Below are positions 28,177 through 37,075 of a stretch of DNA of 61,849 nucleotides, piece by piece (the stretch's first letter is position 1; each line of letters opens with the position of its first letter). This stretch comes from Sphacelaria rigidula. Its lineage: Eukaryota; Phaeophyceae; Sphacelariales. Both the position numbers and the translations under genes were made by a program. The stretch covers positions 1-61,849 of the forward strand of contig CAXNAA020000002.1 in the NCBI GenBank assembly GCA_964200075.2, given 5' to 3'. A model generated the notes under the pieces. The model did no database searches. It was not told the origin of the DNA and saw nothing but the letters and a program-made list of their open reading frames with translations.

Positions 28177-29001
28177 ATTGCAAAAAATCTTCGAGTTTGA
28201 CTTGGATCTGGTCACGACAATCTGCTTTTGTTCCTGGTACCGAGCAGAAGGATCGAAGAATGTCACGACTTTTTTAGCCAGACATGGATCGTCTTCGACG
28301 TCGACGTAAAAGTTACGCCGAAGGCCGGAGGATTGCTTGGACTCCTGTCCGTAGAGCATTTTCCCGTTATCCTCCACAAAGTTGGCCCGGATGATGCGAG
28401 CAACACCGAGGCCGCGCTTAATTTCATCGGACGATGCGTAAGGCGGGAAAAGATAAACTCGTGAGAGTATACATTCGTTCCTGACAGAAAACGTCTCTGA
28501 TGAGTACCTTTTTGGAATGTTGCTATGTCCCGAGTACCTGATCCTCATAACCACGTCGGCGTCGTGATCCCGACCTTCTAAGTTTAGGCACTCGAGCACA
28601 ACGTTTGTGGGAACATCGATGCGCAATCCGTCGCCGTAAGTCCACATATCCTTTAGGACTCTGGTGACGTCGTAGTCGCGACCGCTCACCGTAGCAATTG
28701 CGCGACGTATGATGATTGATTCGTGCCCGGACGACGTGTCCAGCAGCACCTGTTCCTTATTAATCTTAAGTAGAGTATCGAGCACGTATACCAGAGGTCT
28801 GACCAGCCGCGTCCTTTTGTCCCACATGTACGCCAATCTGAGCGCCATCATGCATCGGGCCACCTTGGCCACCGTGAACGCGACGATGATGATCATGTAC
28901 GAGGCTGTTCTCGAAAGCTCACGAGACACGGCGACTGGTACACATTTCGTCGCGAGAAAATACAGCGATACAGAAATAATTGGGACGTAAATGAAGAACA
29001 T
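28159..29001 (-). CDS. membrane-anchored protein, 280 aa
   Basis: Two N-terminal hydrophobic segments (IYVPIISVSLYFLATKCV and SYMIIIVAFTVAKVARCMMA) precede a soluble domain of about 210 residues rich in beta strands. Architecture resembles RING-less membrane E3-like proteins (two helices then an extramembrane domain) but no ring motif is visible, so no function is assigned. Intact. It converges with the cyclin-like gene and overlaps its last 18 bp. Confidence 0.6.
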   Translation of the reverse strand: MFFIYVPIISVSLYFLATKCVPVAVSRELSRTASYMIIIVAFTVAKVARCMMALRLAYMWDKRTRLVRPLVYVLDTLLKINKEQVLLDTSSGHESIIIRRAIATVSGRDYDVTRVLKDMWTYGDGLRIDVPTNVVLECLNLEGRDHDADVVMRIRYSGHSNIPKRYSSETFSVRNECILSRVYLFPPYASSDEIKRGLGVARIIRANFVEDNGKMLYGQESKQSSGLRRNFYVDVEDDPCLAKKVVTFFDPSARYQEQKQIVVTRSKSNSKIFCNSQVPP

Positions 29002-29087
29002 GTTTTTTTAAAGCGAGTCAACATTTTTAAGTTTGCGTTTTGGACGCTTCGTGGCGATTTAATTATTGCCTGTGTTGTAAAGGTTCA

Positions 29088-30077
29088 ATGAACGATCGGC
29101 AAATCTTGGACAGCATCGTGGGAATTGGTACACAAAGCCCGATATCAGGTCCGTGGAGGTTGACTGCGTGGGATTGCCCAAACACGGGGAAAATCTATGT
29201 GTTCAGCGAAGAGCACGCGAACAAGGCTTCGTGTCCCCAAAACCGGCACTTTTCCGCCCTCGCGTCGGAAATACTGCAAAAAACTAGAGGTGTGCACGTC
29301 CTGGTGGAGAATTTCATTCACGCCGCCGACATCGTGACTCCTAAAACGGGGGCAAATACTTCCCTTCTTCAGGCGTGCTCGCCTGTCAATGCGGGAATTC
29401 TCAACAACCTCAGGAACTGTCTGGAAGTCATGAAGATCAAATCTAAGTACTGTCCCAAAGGTTGTGCGGAACGCATCCATTTCATCGATCCTCGCGTAGA
29501 TATGGTGTCTGTTCTTCCGGACGGAAAGTTGTTCGGGGCGATATCGCACTACGCACACCACAAAGCGTCACATGGGGCTTTCGATGACGCCGTCTTGACA
29601 ATATTTGAATCCATTGTACACCCTCTTTCGAGCCTCTTGCCCGACAGAAAAAATCTGATGGGGCGGCTCGTGGGCGTCTTTGAAGCTTTCAAGATCAAGA
29701 TGACGCCTGTCCAGAGAAGGACCTTTGACGATATATGGGCCGGTGACATCACCGGAGGGATTGTTGGTATCAACGCCAAATATATTAAACTTCATGACAA
29801 CTTCTCTTCGTCGAAAAAAACAAGACCACGCCGTCGCTCGTCAAATTCTTACACGACGTTGACGAAATAAAAGAGCTGTACAAGCGATACACCAATAAGT
29901 TCATGGACATGGCTTCTCGCTCACGTTTTCATGATACAAAACACGGTAGGTTCAAATGGTATGGTTATGTATCTGGGGTCGCTTCACGGCCTTCAGATAG
30001 AAAAATACATGAGTCGCCACGGGCTCCGCAAAGTGTACCATGCGGAAAATCAAAACTTGGATTCGTGTCTCTCCTGA
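29088..30077 (+). pseudogene. conserved large-DNA-virus protein, two frameshifts
   Basis: The first frame has WDCPNTGKIYVFSEEHANKA, GVHVLVENFIHAADI and RIHFIDPRVDMVSV, a pattern ('F-S-[ED]-x-H...C', 'v-x-[VF]-[EL]-x', 'R-[VI]-H-x-x-D-x-R') I associate with an uncharacterised NCLDV family. It leaves frame at an A7 run near 29817. KFLHDVDEIKELYKRYTNKF follows in a second frame. After a slip near 29917 a third frame has MVMYLGSLHGLQIEKYMSRH and ends at 30077, eight bases before the convergent gene. The three parts share length and context of one protein of about 330 residues. Confidence 0.65.
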
Positions 30078-30084
30078 CAGTAGC

Positions 30085-30936
30085 TTAATTGAATTCCTCT
30101 TCATCTTCTTCATCGGGTCCTTCCTCCGATTCCTCTTCGTTTTCTCCAGAAGATTCCCTTTTGCGCTTGTTGGCAGATGAGTCAGAGTCGTCGTCTTTGG
30201 TGTTGTTGGTATCCTTGACGTCCGAAAAGTCGTCCATGTCCGTGAACTGAAACTCGGACTCGGACGCCTTGGGCTCGACCAGAACAAAGTTAACAATCCA
30301 AGAAATACCACTCATCATCGGAGTACACCATACATACGAAGCCTCCGCGATAACGCTCGCGAGACAGCCACCCTTCAGCTCTTTGGGGGAAACGGGAGTC
30401 TTGTCCTTTCGGAAAACAACAATCTTCATGTCCATGGCTTCATTTACATCATCGGACGAGGGGTTCTTCCCTTCCTGTAGAGGAATCTTGCCCTGGAAGG
30501 TCGGAGGGTACTTGTCGTTGGCCGATCCCTTGACCGAGCTCTGGAAGTAGGCTTCGATCTTGGCCGCATCCATGCTCTTCTGCCAAAGCTCGCTCTTGTT
30601 TTGAACCGCAAGCTCCTTGACCCTCTTGTCCACGCCGTTGAGGAAGTTGAAGAAACGGCGGAGCTTGCCGTCGTCGGCTTCGTCGTCACCCATCCCCTGG
30701 AACGACAGAGCGATTTTAGAAGAGCATTGTCCGGTTTCTTCGCTCTTCCTGATCTCCATGTTCCACGGGATCGTCATTGCCGGCGTCTCGCATACCAACC
30801 GTCGCCCGTTGCCTCCAACGAGACTCGCGAACTTCGTACCGTTCTTGCCCGGGCGAATACCGTCGAACATGATTCCCGAGAAGTCCACGTCGGGGAAAGT
30901 CTTGTATGTCAAGTTCATGTTCGTCTTTCCGGTCAT
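30085..30936 (-). CDS. gp2.5-like single-stranded DNA-binding protein
   Basis: 283 residues from the chosen ATG. The core has RRLVCETPAMTIPWNMEIRK followed by a helical insert and SPKELKGGCLASVIAEASYV. The C-terminal 55 residues are strongly acidic and end in an aromatic residue (GPDEEDEEEFN). A beta-rich core with such a tail fits the T7 gp2.5-type SSB family described for phycodnaviruses and relatives, where the tail contacts replication partners. ATG 30936 overlaps the TGA of the upstream gene as ATGA, which decides this start over 31014. Intact. Confidence 0.7.
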   Translation of the reverse strand: MTGKTNMNLTYKTFPDVDFSGIMFDGIRPGKNGTKFASLVGGNGRRLVCETPAMTIPWNMEIRKSEETGQCSSKIALSFQGMGDDEADDGKLRRFFNFLNGVDKRVKELAVQNKSELWQKSMDAAKIEAYFQSSVKGSANDKYPPTFQGKIPLQEGKNPSSDDVNEAMDMKIVVFRKDKTPVSPKELKGGCLASVIAEASYVWCTPMMSGISWIVNFVLVEPKASESEFQFTDMDDFSDVKDTNNTKDDDSDSSANKRKRESSGENEEESEEGPDEEDEEEFN

Positions 30937-31367
30937 TTTTGGTTCAGAGGAATTCGGAGAGAAGAAGGGTGTGCTGAGGAGTTGTGAGGAACAGTGCGAG
31001 ATATATGTGTCCATTGTTTACTGTTAAAGTTTGTTCCATAAAAAATTCGAAAAGCGTTCAGAAACGCGTGCTCGCGATTGAACACTGGAACGTCCTCATC
31101 GCTCCTCAAAGGATTGAGAAAAAAGCTCTCCGTACTTTCATCATTTGTCTTCTTCGGCATTTTTGGTCGACGCAGCAAGAACTTGATGATGCGGCGAATT
31201 TTCCCATCGCCCGAGCCCTTGTTGGAGTACTGCGTGAAGAAAATGTCGGTCTCGGCTGTGACGTTCTTCATCTTGTTGTCGACCAAGAAACACATCTCGG
31301 GTGCGTCATTCTGACAGGTTAACAGTTGTCCTCCGAAATCAACACTCTTCACTGTAATGATCAACAT
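30933..31367 (-). CDS. hypothetical protein coupled to the SSB gene
   Basis: 144 residues. Starts MLIITVKSVDFGGQLLTCQN and shares the layout 'strand, cargo-binding-like loop, K-I-R-R-I-I-K-F-L' with the SSB neighbour (which has KLRRFFNFL), so it may be a diverged or truncated relative. That is inference. Its stop overlaps the SSB start (ATGA). Its ATG overlaps the divergent ankyrin gene by 11 bp. Confidence 0.5.
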   Translation of the reverse strand: MLIITVKSVDFGGQLLTCQNDAPEMCFLVDNKMKNVTAETDIFFTQYSNKGSGDGKIRRIIKFLLRRPKMPKKTNDESTESFFLNPLRSDEDVPVFNREHAFLNAFRIFYGTNFNSKQWTHISRTVPHNSSAHPSSLRIPLNQK

Positions 31368-32424
31368 GGCGACAAGTTTCGATGAAGCTATACTCCAGGG
31401 AAACATTGCCATGTTCATGAGATGTTTGGCGGAGGGCGCTGATCACTCCACACTCGATTTCTTCGGGCGCACGCCAATGTTCGGCCTCCGATTTTGCTAC
31501 AACGCGTCGGTGGATGACTTCGTGAACGTGTTGTGCGCTTTCATCGACGCCGGCGCTGACATCAACCACGTGGATACGTTCGGTAACACTCTTCTTCTCC
31601 GGTCAGAAGTCAACAACCTCGGTGTCGCGCTCGTCCACGTTGGAGCCGACACCACCAAGAGAGCGCTCGCAAATGCCGCAGTGTACGGCTGCACGGACAC
31701 GATCGATGCCATCGTAAAGAGGCGGGTGGGTCGTCTGGATCGATTCCACCAGAGAGATTTCGACTCGTGCCTCGACAACGCTGCCAGCGCCTTGTCGAAC
31801 AACGTGACGATGGATGACATGAGCGGAATCGTAAAGCTCGTTGTCGACTATGGTGCCAACCCCAACAAATGGAGCACGCTTCACAACTGCGTTAGGAGCA
31901 ACGACGTGCTCGTGTCCACACTGGTTTCGCTCGGAGCTAATGCCGACACTCTCGAATGGGACTTTTCCAGAGGGGTGCTGAACACACCTCTGCATAGAAT
32001 GACGGACATGGTGTATTCGGACGTGTACGAGGCGATCGTCACTCCAACCACCGGCTTTAATGTCAAGGATTCATCGGGTGCCACGCCGTTTATGGCGATG
32101 ATGAAAGACAACGCGTTGTTGAACTCAGACGAGGTCGTCATCACTAAATACAAGTGGTTGATCGGGCGCGGCGCTTCGTGTTTGCCCGTCGACAACAAGG
32201 GGAGAAGAGTTTCCGAGATGACCAGATGTAGGAACTCGCCCTTCAAGGAAATCATCGCGGCCAAAATCGGGGAAGAGAACTGGATCAAGCGCAGAGGGAT
32301 CGTGCTGCTGCGCGCCAGAAATAGAATTGGGAGAAGAAGAAGTAGGCGCAAGATGACGTTGGTGGACGAAGTTGTGCGATTGAATGTCGATGGTGTTTTC
32401 AGGCATATTGTTACGTTTTTGTGA
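31357..32424 (+). CDS. ankyrin-repeat protein
   Basis: 355 residues. Ankyrin repeats are visible at residues about 6-110 (NIAMFMRCLAEGADHSTLDF, FIDAGADINHVDTFGNTLLL) and 150-270 (GIVKLVVDYGANPNKWSTLH, SLGANADTLEW, KWLIGRGASCLPVDNKGRR). A C-terminal basic stretch and a short helix VDEVVRLNVDGVFRHIVTFL may be an F-box- or PRANC-like element. Such proteins often act as ubiquitin-ligase adaptors. Intact. Confidence 0.8.
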   Translation: MINMATSFDEAILQGNIAMFMRCLAEGADHSTLDFFGRTPMFGLRFCYNASVDDFVNVLCAFIDAGADINHVDTFGNTLLLRSEVNNLGVALVHVGADTTKRALANAAVYGCTDTIDAIVKRRVGRLDRFHQRDFDSCLDNAASALSNNVTMDDMSGIVKLVVDYGANPNKWSTLHNCVRSNDVLVSTLVSLGANADTLEWDFSRGVLNTPLHRMTDMVYSDVYEAIVTPTTGFNVKDSSGATPFMAMMKDNALLNSDEVVITKYKWLIGRGASCLPVDNKGRRVSEMTRCRNSPFKEIIAAKIGEENWIKRRGIVLLRARNRIGRRRSRRKMTLVDEVVRLNVDGVFRHIVTFL

Positions 32425-32440
32425 ATGAGGACCAAAATAT

Positions 32441-32971
32441 TCAGTTGTTTTCAGCAATCACCTCGTCAAGAACTTCTTTCACTTTCTCAAACAACCAAAA
32501 CGGCCTTCCCCAGATCAAGTCCACGATTTCAACGTGCAGAGCATCATCTTCCACAATTCTTTTGCAGGTGTCGCTCTGCATTACATGCTTAACCTCGGGC
32601 AAAATACACCGCAAAGAGTAATCCAGAGATTGGGTTGCCATCGGCGCGCTCGTACTAAAATCGGGTTCACCATCGCCCTGTCGGTACATTGTGACTTCAA
32701 TGTAATGTATCGAGGAAAAGGGGAAATGTGCGTCGTGCAGACCGATAAAGAAGTCGACGCCATAAACCAACCGCATCTTTTGCTCGAATTTTCGCCCAAG
32801 GCCTTTCGCCAAGATGCCGCTGACGTACGATCGTTGCCAGAGTGTTAGCGGAGGATTGAGAACGTGTCCGTCAAAATGGTGGGTTACCTGCTTTTTTGCT
32901 CCCATCTGCGAATCTGTCGTTACGAGACCCCTACTATTAACCTCAGATAAATGTGGTCTTGCTTGCGCCAT
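32441..32971 (-). CDS. hypothetical protein, 176 aa
   Basis: Not recognised. Mixed alpha/beta with a conserved-looking stretch KMRLVYGVDFFIGLHDAHFP and a helical C-terminus (VKEVLDEVIAENN). No membrane segment or zinc motif. It converges with the ankyrin gene with a 16-bp gap. Confidence 0.55.
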   Translation of the reverse strand: MAQARPHLSEVNSRGLVTTDSQMGAKKQVTHHFDGHVLNPPLTLWQRSYVSGILAKGLGRKFEQKMRLVYGVDFFIGLHDAHFPFSSIHYIEVTMYRQGDGEPDFSTSAPMATQSLDYSLRCILPEVKHVMQSDTCKRIVEDDALHVEIVDLIWGRPFWLFEKVKEVLDEVIAENN

Positions 32972-33069
32972 CGACGCGTCTTCTGTTACATCTCCATCAC
33001 TAGCGTCAAGTTTAGAAAATCAAATCGAAAGAACTATAAACATGACGGTCGTGAAAAAACGGAAAACCC

Positions 33070-33351
33070 TTAAAACCACTTCTGACCGAGCAAAAGCCCG
33101 AAACCACGCATTCCGATGTTTGTCGACCCTACATTGTCGCGATCCATCTCGAACTCTGGTGTCAGAGGATGTAGTCTACAGGACTCTTCCGGATACCCGA
33201 CCTTAAAGTTTCTGCAACTCCGGGTTCTCCGTTCTTTGTCCTCGACCGTATCCTCGAAACACCCTGGGCACCTCTTGGAAGTATAGTGTTCGTGTACCAT
33301 CAACACCACTCCTCTGCTTAGCGTGTCTTCATTCCATACACTCCGGAGCAT
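33070..33351 (-). pseudogene. Fanzor/TnpB nuclease C-terminus
   Basis: The reading frame carries VVLMVHEHYTSKRCPGCFED, then RSCRNFK, and EMDRDNVGSTNIGMRGFG. 'E-x-[YH]-T-S-x-x-C-x-x-C' and 'D-R-D-x-x-[GA]-x-x-N-I' are the E- and D-containing RuvC and zinc-knuckle motifs of TnpB and the eukaryotic/viral Fanzor proteins. Upstream the frame is occupied by the end of an IS4-like transposase, so only the last third of the nuclease is present. It cannot be active without the first RuvC Asp. Confidence 0.75.
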
Positions 33352-33823
33352 CGATACAGCTGCCTTCCTTTCGTTAAAGTGTTTCGTGAGCTCAAAGTCT
33401 ACGCATGCATTTACTCTTCACATCTACCATAGAAGAGAGCATGACAAGTGGCCTTTTCGCGGGACCCGACATGGGCTTATCGTTCGTTCTGGTCTTGTAA
33501 CCAGCGTCGATGAAGGAAGGATGCACGTGGACTTTGGAACCATCCACAGCAAAAACACGCGGGTCATGAGGCCCGCGGTGTAAAAACCGATTGACCTCTT
33601 TGAAAGCTCCCTGGGGAAGTTTCTTCGTGGCCAGGTGAACCGCCTGCGACGAGTATTGTTCATCGTCCATCCTCAAAATGTGATTAACGCCTCTTTCTTG
33701 AATACAGCACTTCGTGAGCGTATAGAAAAGCGAAGACGTGTTTATTTTACCGCGCCTTTGTATCCAGCGCTAGTCGCATTTTTTTAAAGCGTCGTAGATA
33801 TCGTGATGAGTCGAGTATGTCAT
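33340..33823 (-). pseudogene. IS4-like transposase, degraded
   Basis: From ATG 33823 (MTYSTHHDIYDALKKCD) the frame hits TAG at 33770-33772, continues QRRGKINTSSLFYTLTKC, AVHLATKKLPQGAFKEVNRF and DPRVFAVDGSKVHVHPSF (first DDE Asp), then PLVMLSSMVDVKSK (second strand) and stops near 33392. Another frame continues LTKHFNERKAAVSML, the segment that precedes the IS4 Glu motif. That motif itself is not found because Fanzor sequence follows. Confidence 0.7.
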
Positions 33824-33884
33824 ATTTGCTTCAAGTATAGCAACATTTAACTTTCCAAGATGCTTAACTTTACAACAATGATCG

Positions 33885-34075
33885 CCATGGCACTCAACTT
33901 TCCAAGCGCATGTACAGGAGACAATTCCTACGCGCCGTGGTCCCCGAAACAATCGTACGTCTGCTGCCTTCGGATACGATTGCTGCTACATCGCACAGAC
34001 GGAGGTTGACGCCGGCGCTGGCTCGGAGGCGTGCCCGGTGGCGTGGCAGAAGGTAACGACATTTATTTGTCTTGA
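33885..34075 (+). other. possible 3' remnant of an interrupted gene
   Basis: One frame reads NRTSAAFGYDCCYIAQTEVD and ends at a TAA near 34075. It has coding-like composition but no start, and sits directly against the IS4 leader. It may be the downstream part of a gene split by the element. No family recognised. Confidence 0.3.
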
Positions 34076-34107
34076 ATAAAAAAAGTAAATATTTTAATTT
34101 CCGCTAG

Positions 34108-35253
34108 TCACTTCTTCAGCAAAGCATGAAGCCTCGTCGACTTTTTGACGTAGTTGGCGCGCTGTGGGTCGGAAACATAGTCGGAGTAGCTGCGGTAGGA
34201 ACGTTTTTCGAGAGGTGCCATACTTGCCCTGATCTCTTCGGTAATCACGGGCTGTGCGGCAGACGCTCGAGGTTCTATCCCACAGCAATTTTGGCCTGCG
34301 CGCATGTAGAAGAGGCCCTTGGAGGCTGGTGATTTTATCGGCCACGCACTACTCCAGCTGTTGCGAATAAACCACATATTTCCATCGAAGCTCTCCTCGA
34401 CACCATTCACTTCTTCCGAATAGCCAAATATGACGGCTGCGTGCCCACCGACATACTCGTCACCTTTTTCTGGCCCATTATAAATATGTAGACCGGAAAA
34501 GTTGTACATTGATTTATAGACAAAAATTATGCAGCATATACTGCCATGCAGATAGAGCTCAACTTTCATTCTCTGCATATTTTTTTCGATTACTTTTGAG
34601 TAGTCGACACTTCCTTCCTTGTATCGATAAGGGTCTTCGCACAGCGACTTGACCGACCTTCTTGCAACAAACGTCCTCGGACCCTGTTGCTTCCTAGAAT
34701 CACATGGAGCGATCTGCGTCGTCTTCTGTTGGGCATACGGGTAGCGAGAATCTGCGGACAAGCCATTTTTTTCGGCCCAGTGGAAACCAGCTTCTGGTGA
34801 TCCCCCCACCTCGCATCCCTTGTCGGTTCCCTTTGGGTTGAAACAGGTCAATAACTCTTGGTAAGAGAGTGGTCGCATAATCTTGCCGCCAGTCAAAAGC
34901 GAGATCCGGTCGCTGATTACTTGGCAGATGGATATCGCCCAACAAGACGCACAAATTTCTTGATTTACGACTGGGGAAATTAGATGTTCTTTATATTTCA
35001 AGTATTTTGGCAGCTTCTTCGATATATCAGGCAAATTTGCCAAACCGATACCAATGGGGTAAGCGGGATCGATAGCCGCCGCCTGCTTCACGAACACTCT
35101 GTACGATTTCTTGGGCCCCGGCTTCTGCATGCCCTCCGGCAAACTGGTGTTCTCCAACACTGCAATCTCATTTCGGGAATCGACGAGATAGATGATGATG
35201 AGCAATGCGACGAAAACGAACGCCAACGTCCGACGACTACGAATGATGGCCAT
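34108..35253 (-). CDS. papain-family (C1) cysteine protease, membrane-anchored
   Basis: 381 residues. N-terminal signal anchor at about 9-25 (TLAFVFVALLIIIYLV). Catalytic domain: oxyanion Gln and Cys in VVNQEICASCWAIS, His in GGHAAVIFGY, and Asn in FIRNSWSSAW, all present and in order. A short propeptide separates anchor and domain. A C-terminal tail of about 55 basic/Ser-rich residues follows. Viral cathepsin-type enzymes process capsid or host proteins, so a virion or secretory-membrane site is likely. The specific role is not shown. Intact. Confidence 0.88.
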   Translation of the reverse strand: MAIIRSRRTLAFVFVALLIIIYLVDSRNEIAVLENTSLPEGMQKPGPKKSYRVFVKQAAAIDPAYPIGIGLANLPDISKKLPKYLKYKEHLISPVVNQEICASCWAISICQVISDRISLLTGGKIMRPLSYQELLTCFNPKGTDKGCEVGGSPEAGFHWAEKNGLSADSRYPYAQQKTTQIAPCDSRKQQGPRTFVARRSVKSLCEDPYRYKEGSVDYSKVIEKNMQRMKVELYLHGSICCIIFVYKSMYNFSGLHIYNGPEKGDEYVGGHAAVIFGYSEEVNGVEESFDGNMWFIRNSWSSAWPIKSPASKGLFYMRAGQNCCGIEPRASAAQPVITEEIRASMAPLEKRSYRSYSDYVSDPQRANYVKKSTRLHALLKK

Positions 35254-35288
35254 GACTCTCCCTACCCCACCGCAACAAAATTTAACAT

Positions 35289-36704
35289 TTAAAGAGACAT
35301 TTCAGAGACGTTGTACTTGTCCACCAAATGCTTCATCATGTGAGCCGGGATCGGTTGGCACGACCTGGCTTCGAGCACGATATCGTGCGAGATCTTGCCC
35401 ATCTTGGTCTTCTTGACGACGTAGTCCACCGTCTCAGTGTTTCCGCCGCAGATGGCGAGGACGATAATGTCTCGGTTGAACGTGTACCTCTTCTGGTTGG
35501 AGAAGAATGCGGGAACTCCAAAGTAGGCGGCGAGCAGAGGCTTGGCCACATGGAATCCTCTGGAGATGCGGATTTCTTCGTTCTTGAACTCGGCCACGAG
35601 CTTGTCGTACGCTTCAATGTTGCCGCCTCGGATAAGGTTCATGGCGATGAACTCGGGCGTAAAGAACTTGAGTAGCTCGTCGATGTTGGCCTGGGCGCCG
35701 GCCGCGAAGGCTTGCAACGTTTTGTCGAGATAGGTCATGGCGTTGAAGACGGACTTGCTGTTGCCACTGGCGAGCGCATCGATGTAGAGGTCCGAAATGA
35801 TGTTGTACTTGTTGTTGGTGTCGATGACGACCTTGTGGATCTCCTTGTTGCCGGTGGCGAAGGCTTTCTGTGCGATCTGGTGCAGATACGTGAGCGCGAT
35901 TGGCAACGGCGTTCTCGCCAAAATCCTGTGGAAGTTCTTCTTGTTGTTGGTGTTTAGGACGTCGGCGATGACATTGTACATGTACTCTGCCGGAGATACC
36001 ATGGACGACGGGATGCGCGCGGAAGCGACGTTGGTCATTGCAGGTTTTTCCATTTCTCTGGTCATCTCATCGGCGGTGGTATCGGTCCGGGCTTCAGCGT
36101 CGGCTGTGCCATGGACTTCAGCCGTGACCGCGGCTTCGGTTGCAGCTTTATCTTTGACTTTGGTCTTGGTGGCCTTGGACCTGGCCTTCGAGGTAGCCTT
36201 GGACGGCTCCTTCGTGATGGATTTGGATTTAGATTTAGATTTGGATTTGGATTTGGATTCGGACGACGAGTCAGTCTTGACCTCCGACCTGGATTTTTGT
36301 GGTGACTCAAACGTAACCCTGTCCTTGTCGGCAGCTGTGGAACCGGCCTCCGACTCCGTGTCAAACTCTGACTCCGAAGATGATAGGAGTTCGCTCAAGG
36401 ATGAGAAAGATTCCGCATCATCGTCGTCGTCATCGTCGTCGTCGTCGTCATCGTCGTCATCGTCATCGTCGTTATCAGACCCATCGTTGTCATTCGAATG
36501 CCTTCGCTGACTCTGCTTGTCTTGAACCTGTTTCTTCCTCGCCTGAAGGATTTGCTGCTGGTGTTGCTCATACATCATCTGCTGTTGTTGCATCCTTTGT
36601 TGCTGCATCCGCTGCCTCTGCTGCATCATTTGCATTTGTTGATGCTGCTGCATCTGCATCTGGTGCTGTTGAGGGTACATGTATGCGGCCTGGTTGTTGT
36701 ACAT
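35289..36704 (-). CDS. Gln/Asp/Lys-Ser-rich protein with helical repeat domain
   Basis: 471 residues. 1-70 is Gln/Met-rich, 75-97 is a nearly pure poly-Asp tract (coded by a GAC/GAT repeat), 145-160 is a Ser-Lys dipeptide repeat, and 230-465 is a regular helical domain with repeats such as NKEIHKVVIDTNNKYNIISD and NSKSVFNAMTYLDKTL, possibly ankyrin- or alpha-solenoid-like. Composition suggests a phase-separating or DNA-condensing scaffold, but no function is established. Repeat tracts are intact in frame. Confidence 0.6.
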   Translation of the reverse strand: MYNNQAAYMYPQQHQMQMQQHQQMQMMQQRQRMQQQRMQQQQMMYEQHQQQILQARKKQVQDKQSQRRHSNDNDGSDNDDDDDDDDDDDDDDDDDDAESFSSLSELLSSSESEFDTESEAGSTAADKDRVTFESPQKSRSEVKTDSSSESKSKSKSKSKSKSITKEPSKATSKARSKATKTKVKDKAATEAAVTAEVHGTADAEARTDTTADEMTREMEKPAMTNVASARIPSSMVSPAEYMYNVIADVLNTNNKKNFHRILARTPLPIALTYLHQIAQKAFATGNKEIHKVVIDTNNKYNIISDLYIDALASGNSKSVFNAMTYLDKTLQAFAAGAQANIDELLKFFTPEFIAMNLIRGGNIEAYDKLVAEFKNEEIRISRGFHVAKPLLAAYFGVPAFFSNQKRYTFNRDIIVLAICGGNTETVDYVVKKTKMGKISHDIVLEARSCQPIPAHMMKHLVDKYNVSEMSL

Positions 36705-36778
36705 GATGACGAGCCCGTCTGATCTGGTGTTGTCTACTACACACTTTTTTGTATTAGGTCTGAACGCACACTTGTTGG

Positions 36779-37021
36779 TTAAATCTTTTCTACCTTTCTG
36801 GGCTCAATCTTTTCCATGACTTTCAATATTTTCCCGGCCGGACAGCGATGGTCGTCCTTGAACCTGTGTTTCATACATAGCAAAAGTACACACGAGCACA
36901 GTTTTCCCTCGTGTATCTTGAGTCTCGTTTTGCAAACGTGGCACCGCCGTGTGGTTGTCTTGGTGACCCAGGTCGCCGTCATCCTAGATTGTGGCGATGT
37001 TGTCTTGCTCACAGTTGACAT
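36779..37021 (-). CDS. AN1-type zinc-finger protein
   Basis: 80 residues. CHVCKTRLKIHEGKLCSCVL followed by CMKHRFKDDHRC gives the Cys/His spacing of the AN1 finger (C-x2-C...C-x-C...C-x2-H...H-x-C), which in other proteins binds ubiquitin or acts in stress responses. The ATG 37021 starts just after an AT-rich leader. The longer frame extending to 37516 runs antisense to the next gene and is rejected. Confidence 0.7.
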   Translation of the reverse strand: MSTVSKTTSPQSRMTATWVTKTTTRRCHVCKTRLKIHEGKLCSCVLLLCMKHRFKDDHRCPAGKILKVMEKIEPRKVEKI

Positions 37022-37075
37022 TTTAATCATAAAAAAGATGTTGTCAAACAGGGTATTAAATGGGAAAAAAAATAT

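Larger units (their letters stand above)
33070..33880 (-). mobile_element. composite IS4-Fanzor element remnant
   Basis: The leader (AACTTTCCAAGATGCTTAAC...ACAACAATG, ending at 33880) is shared with the fragment at 26.8-27.0 kb and probably marks the transposase-side end. The 3' end of the element after the Fanzor stop at 33070 is not defined. I see no matching terminal repeat there. Confidence 0.55.

Noticed and set aside
35797-36510. Long plus-strand frame rich in Ser and Asp
   Set aside because: It is the antisense of the poly-Asp and Ser-Lys tracts of the minus-strand gene and has no independent support.
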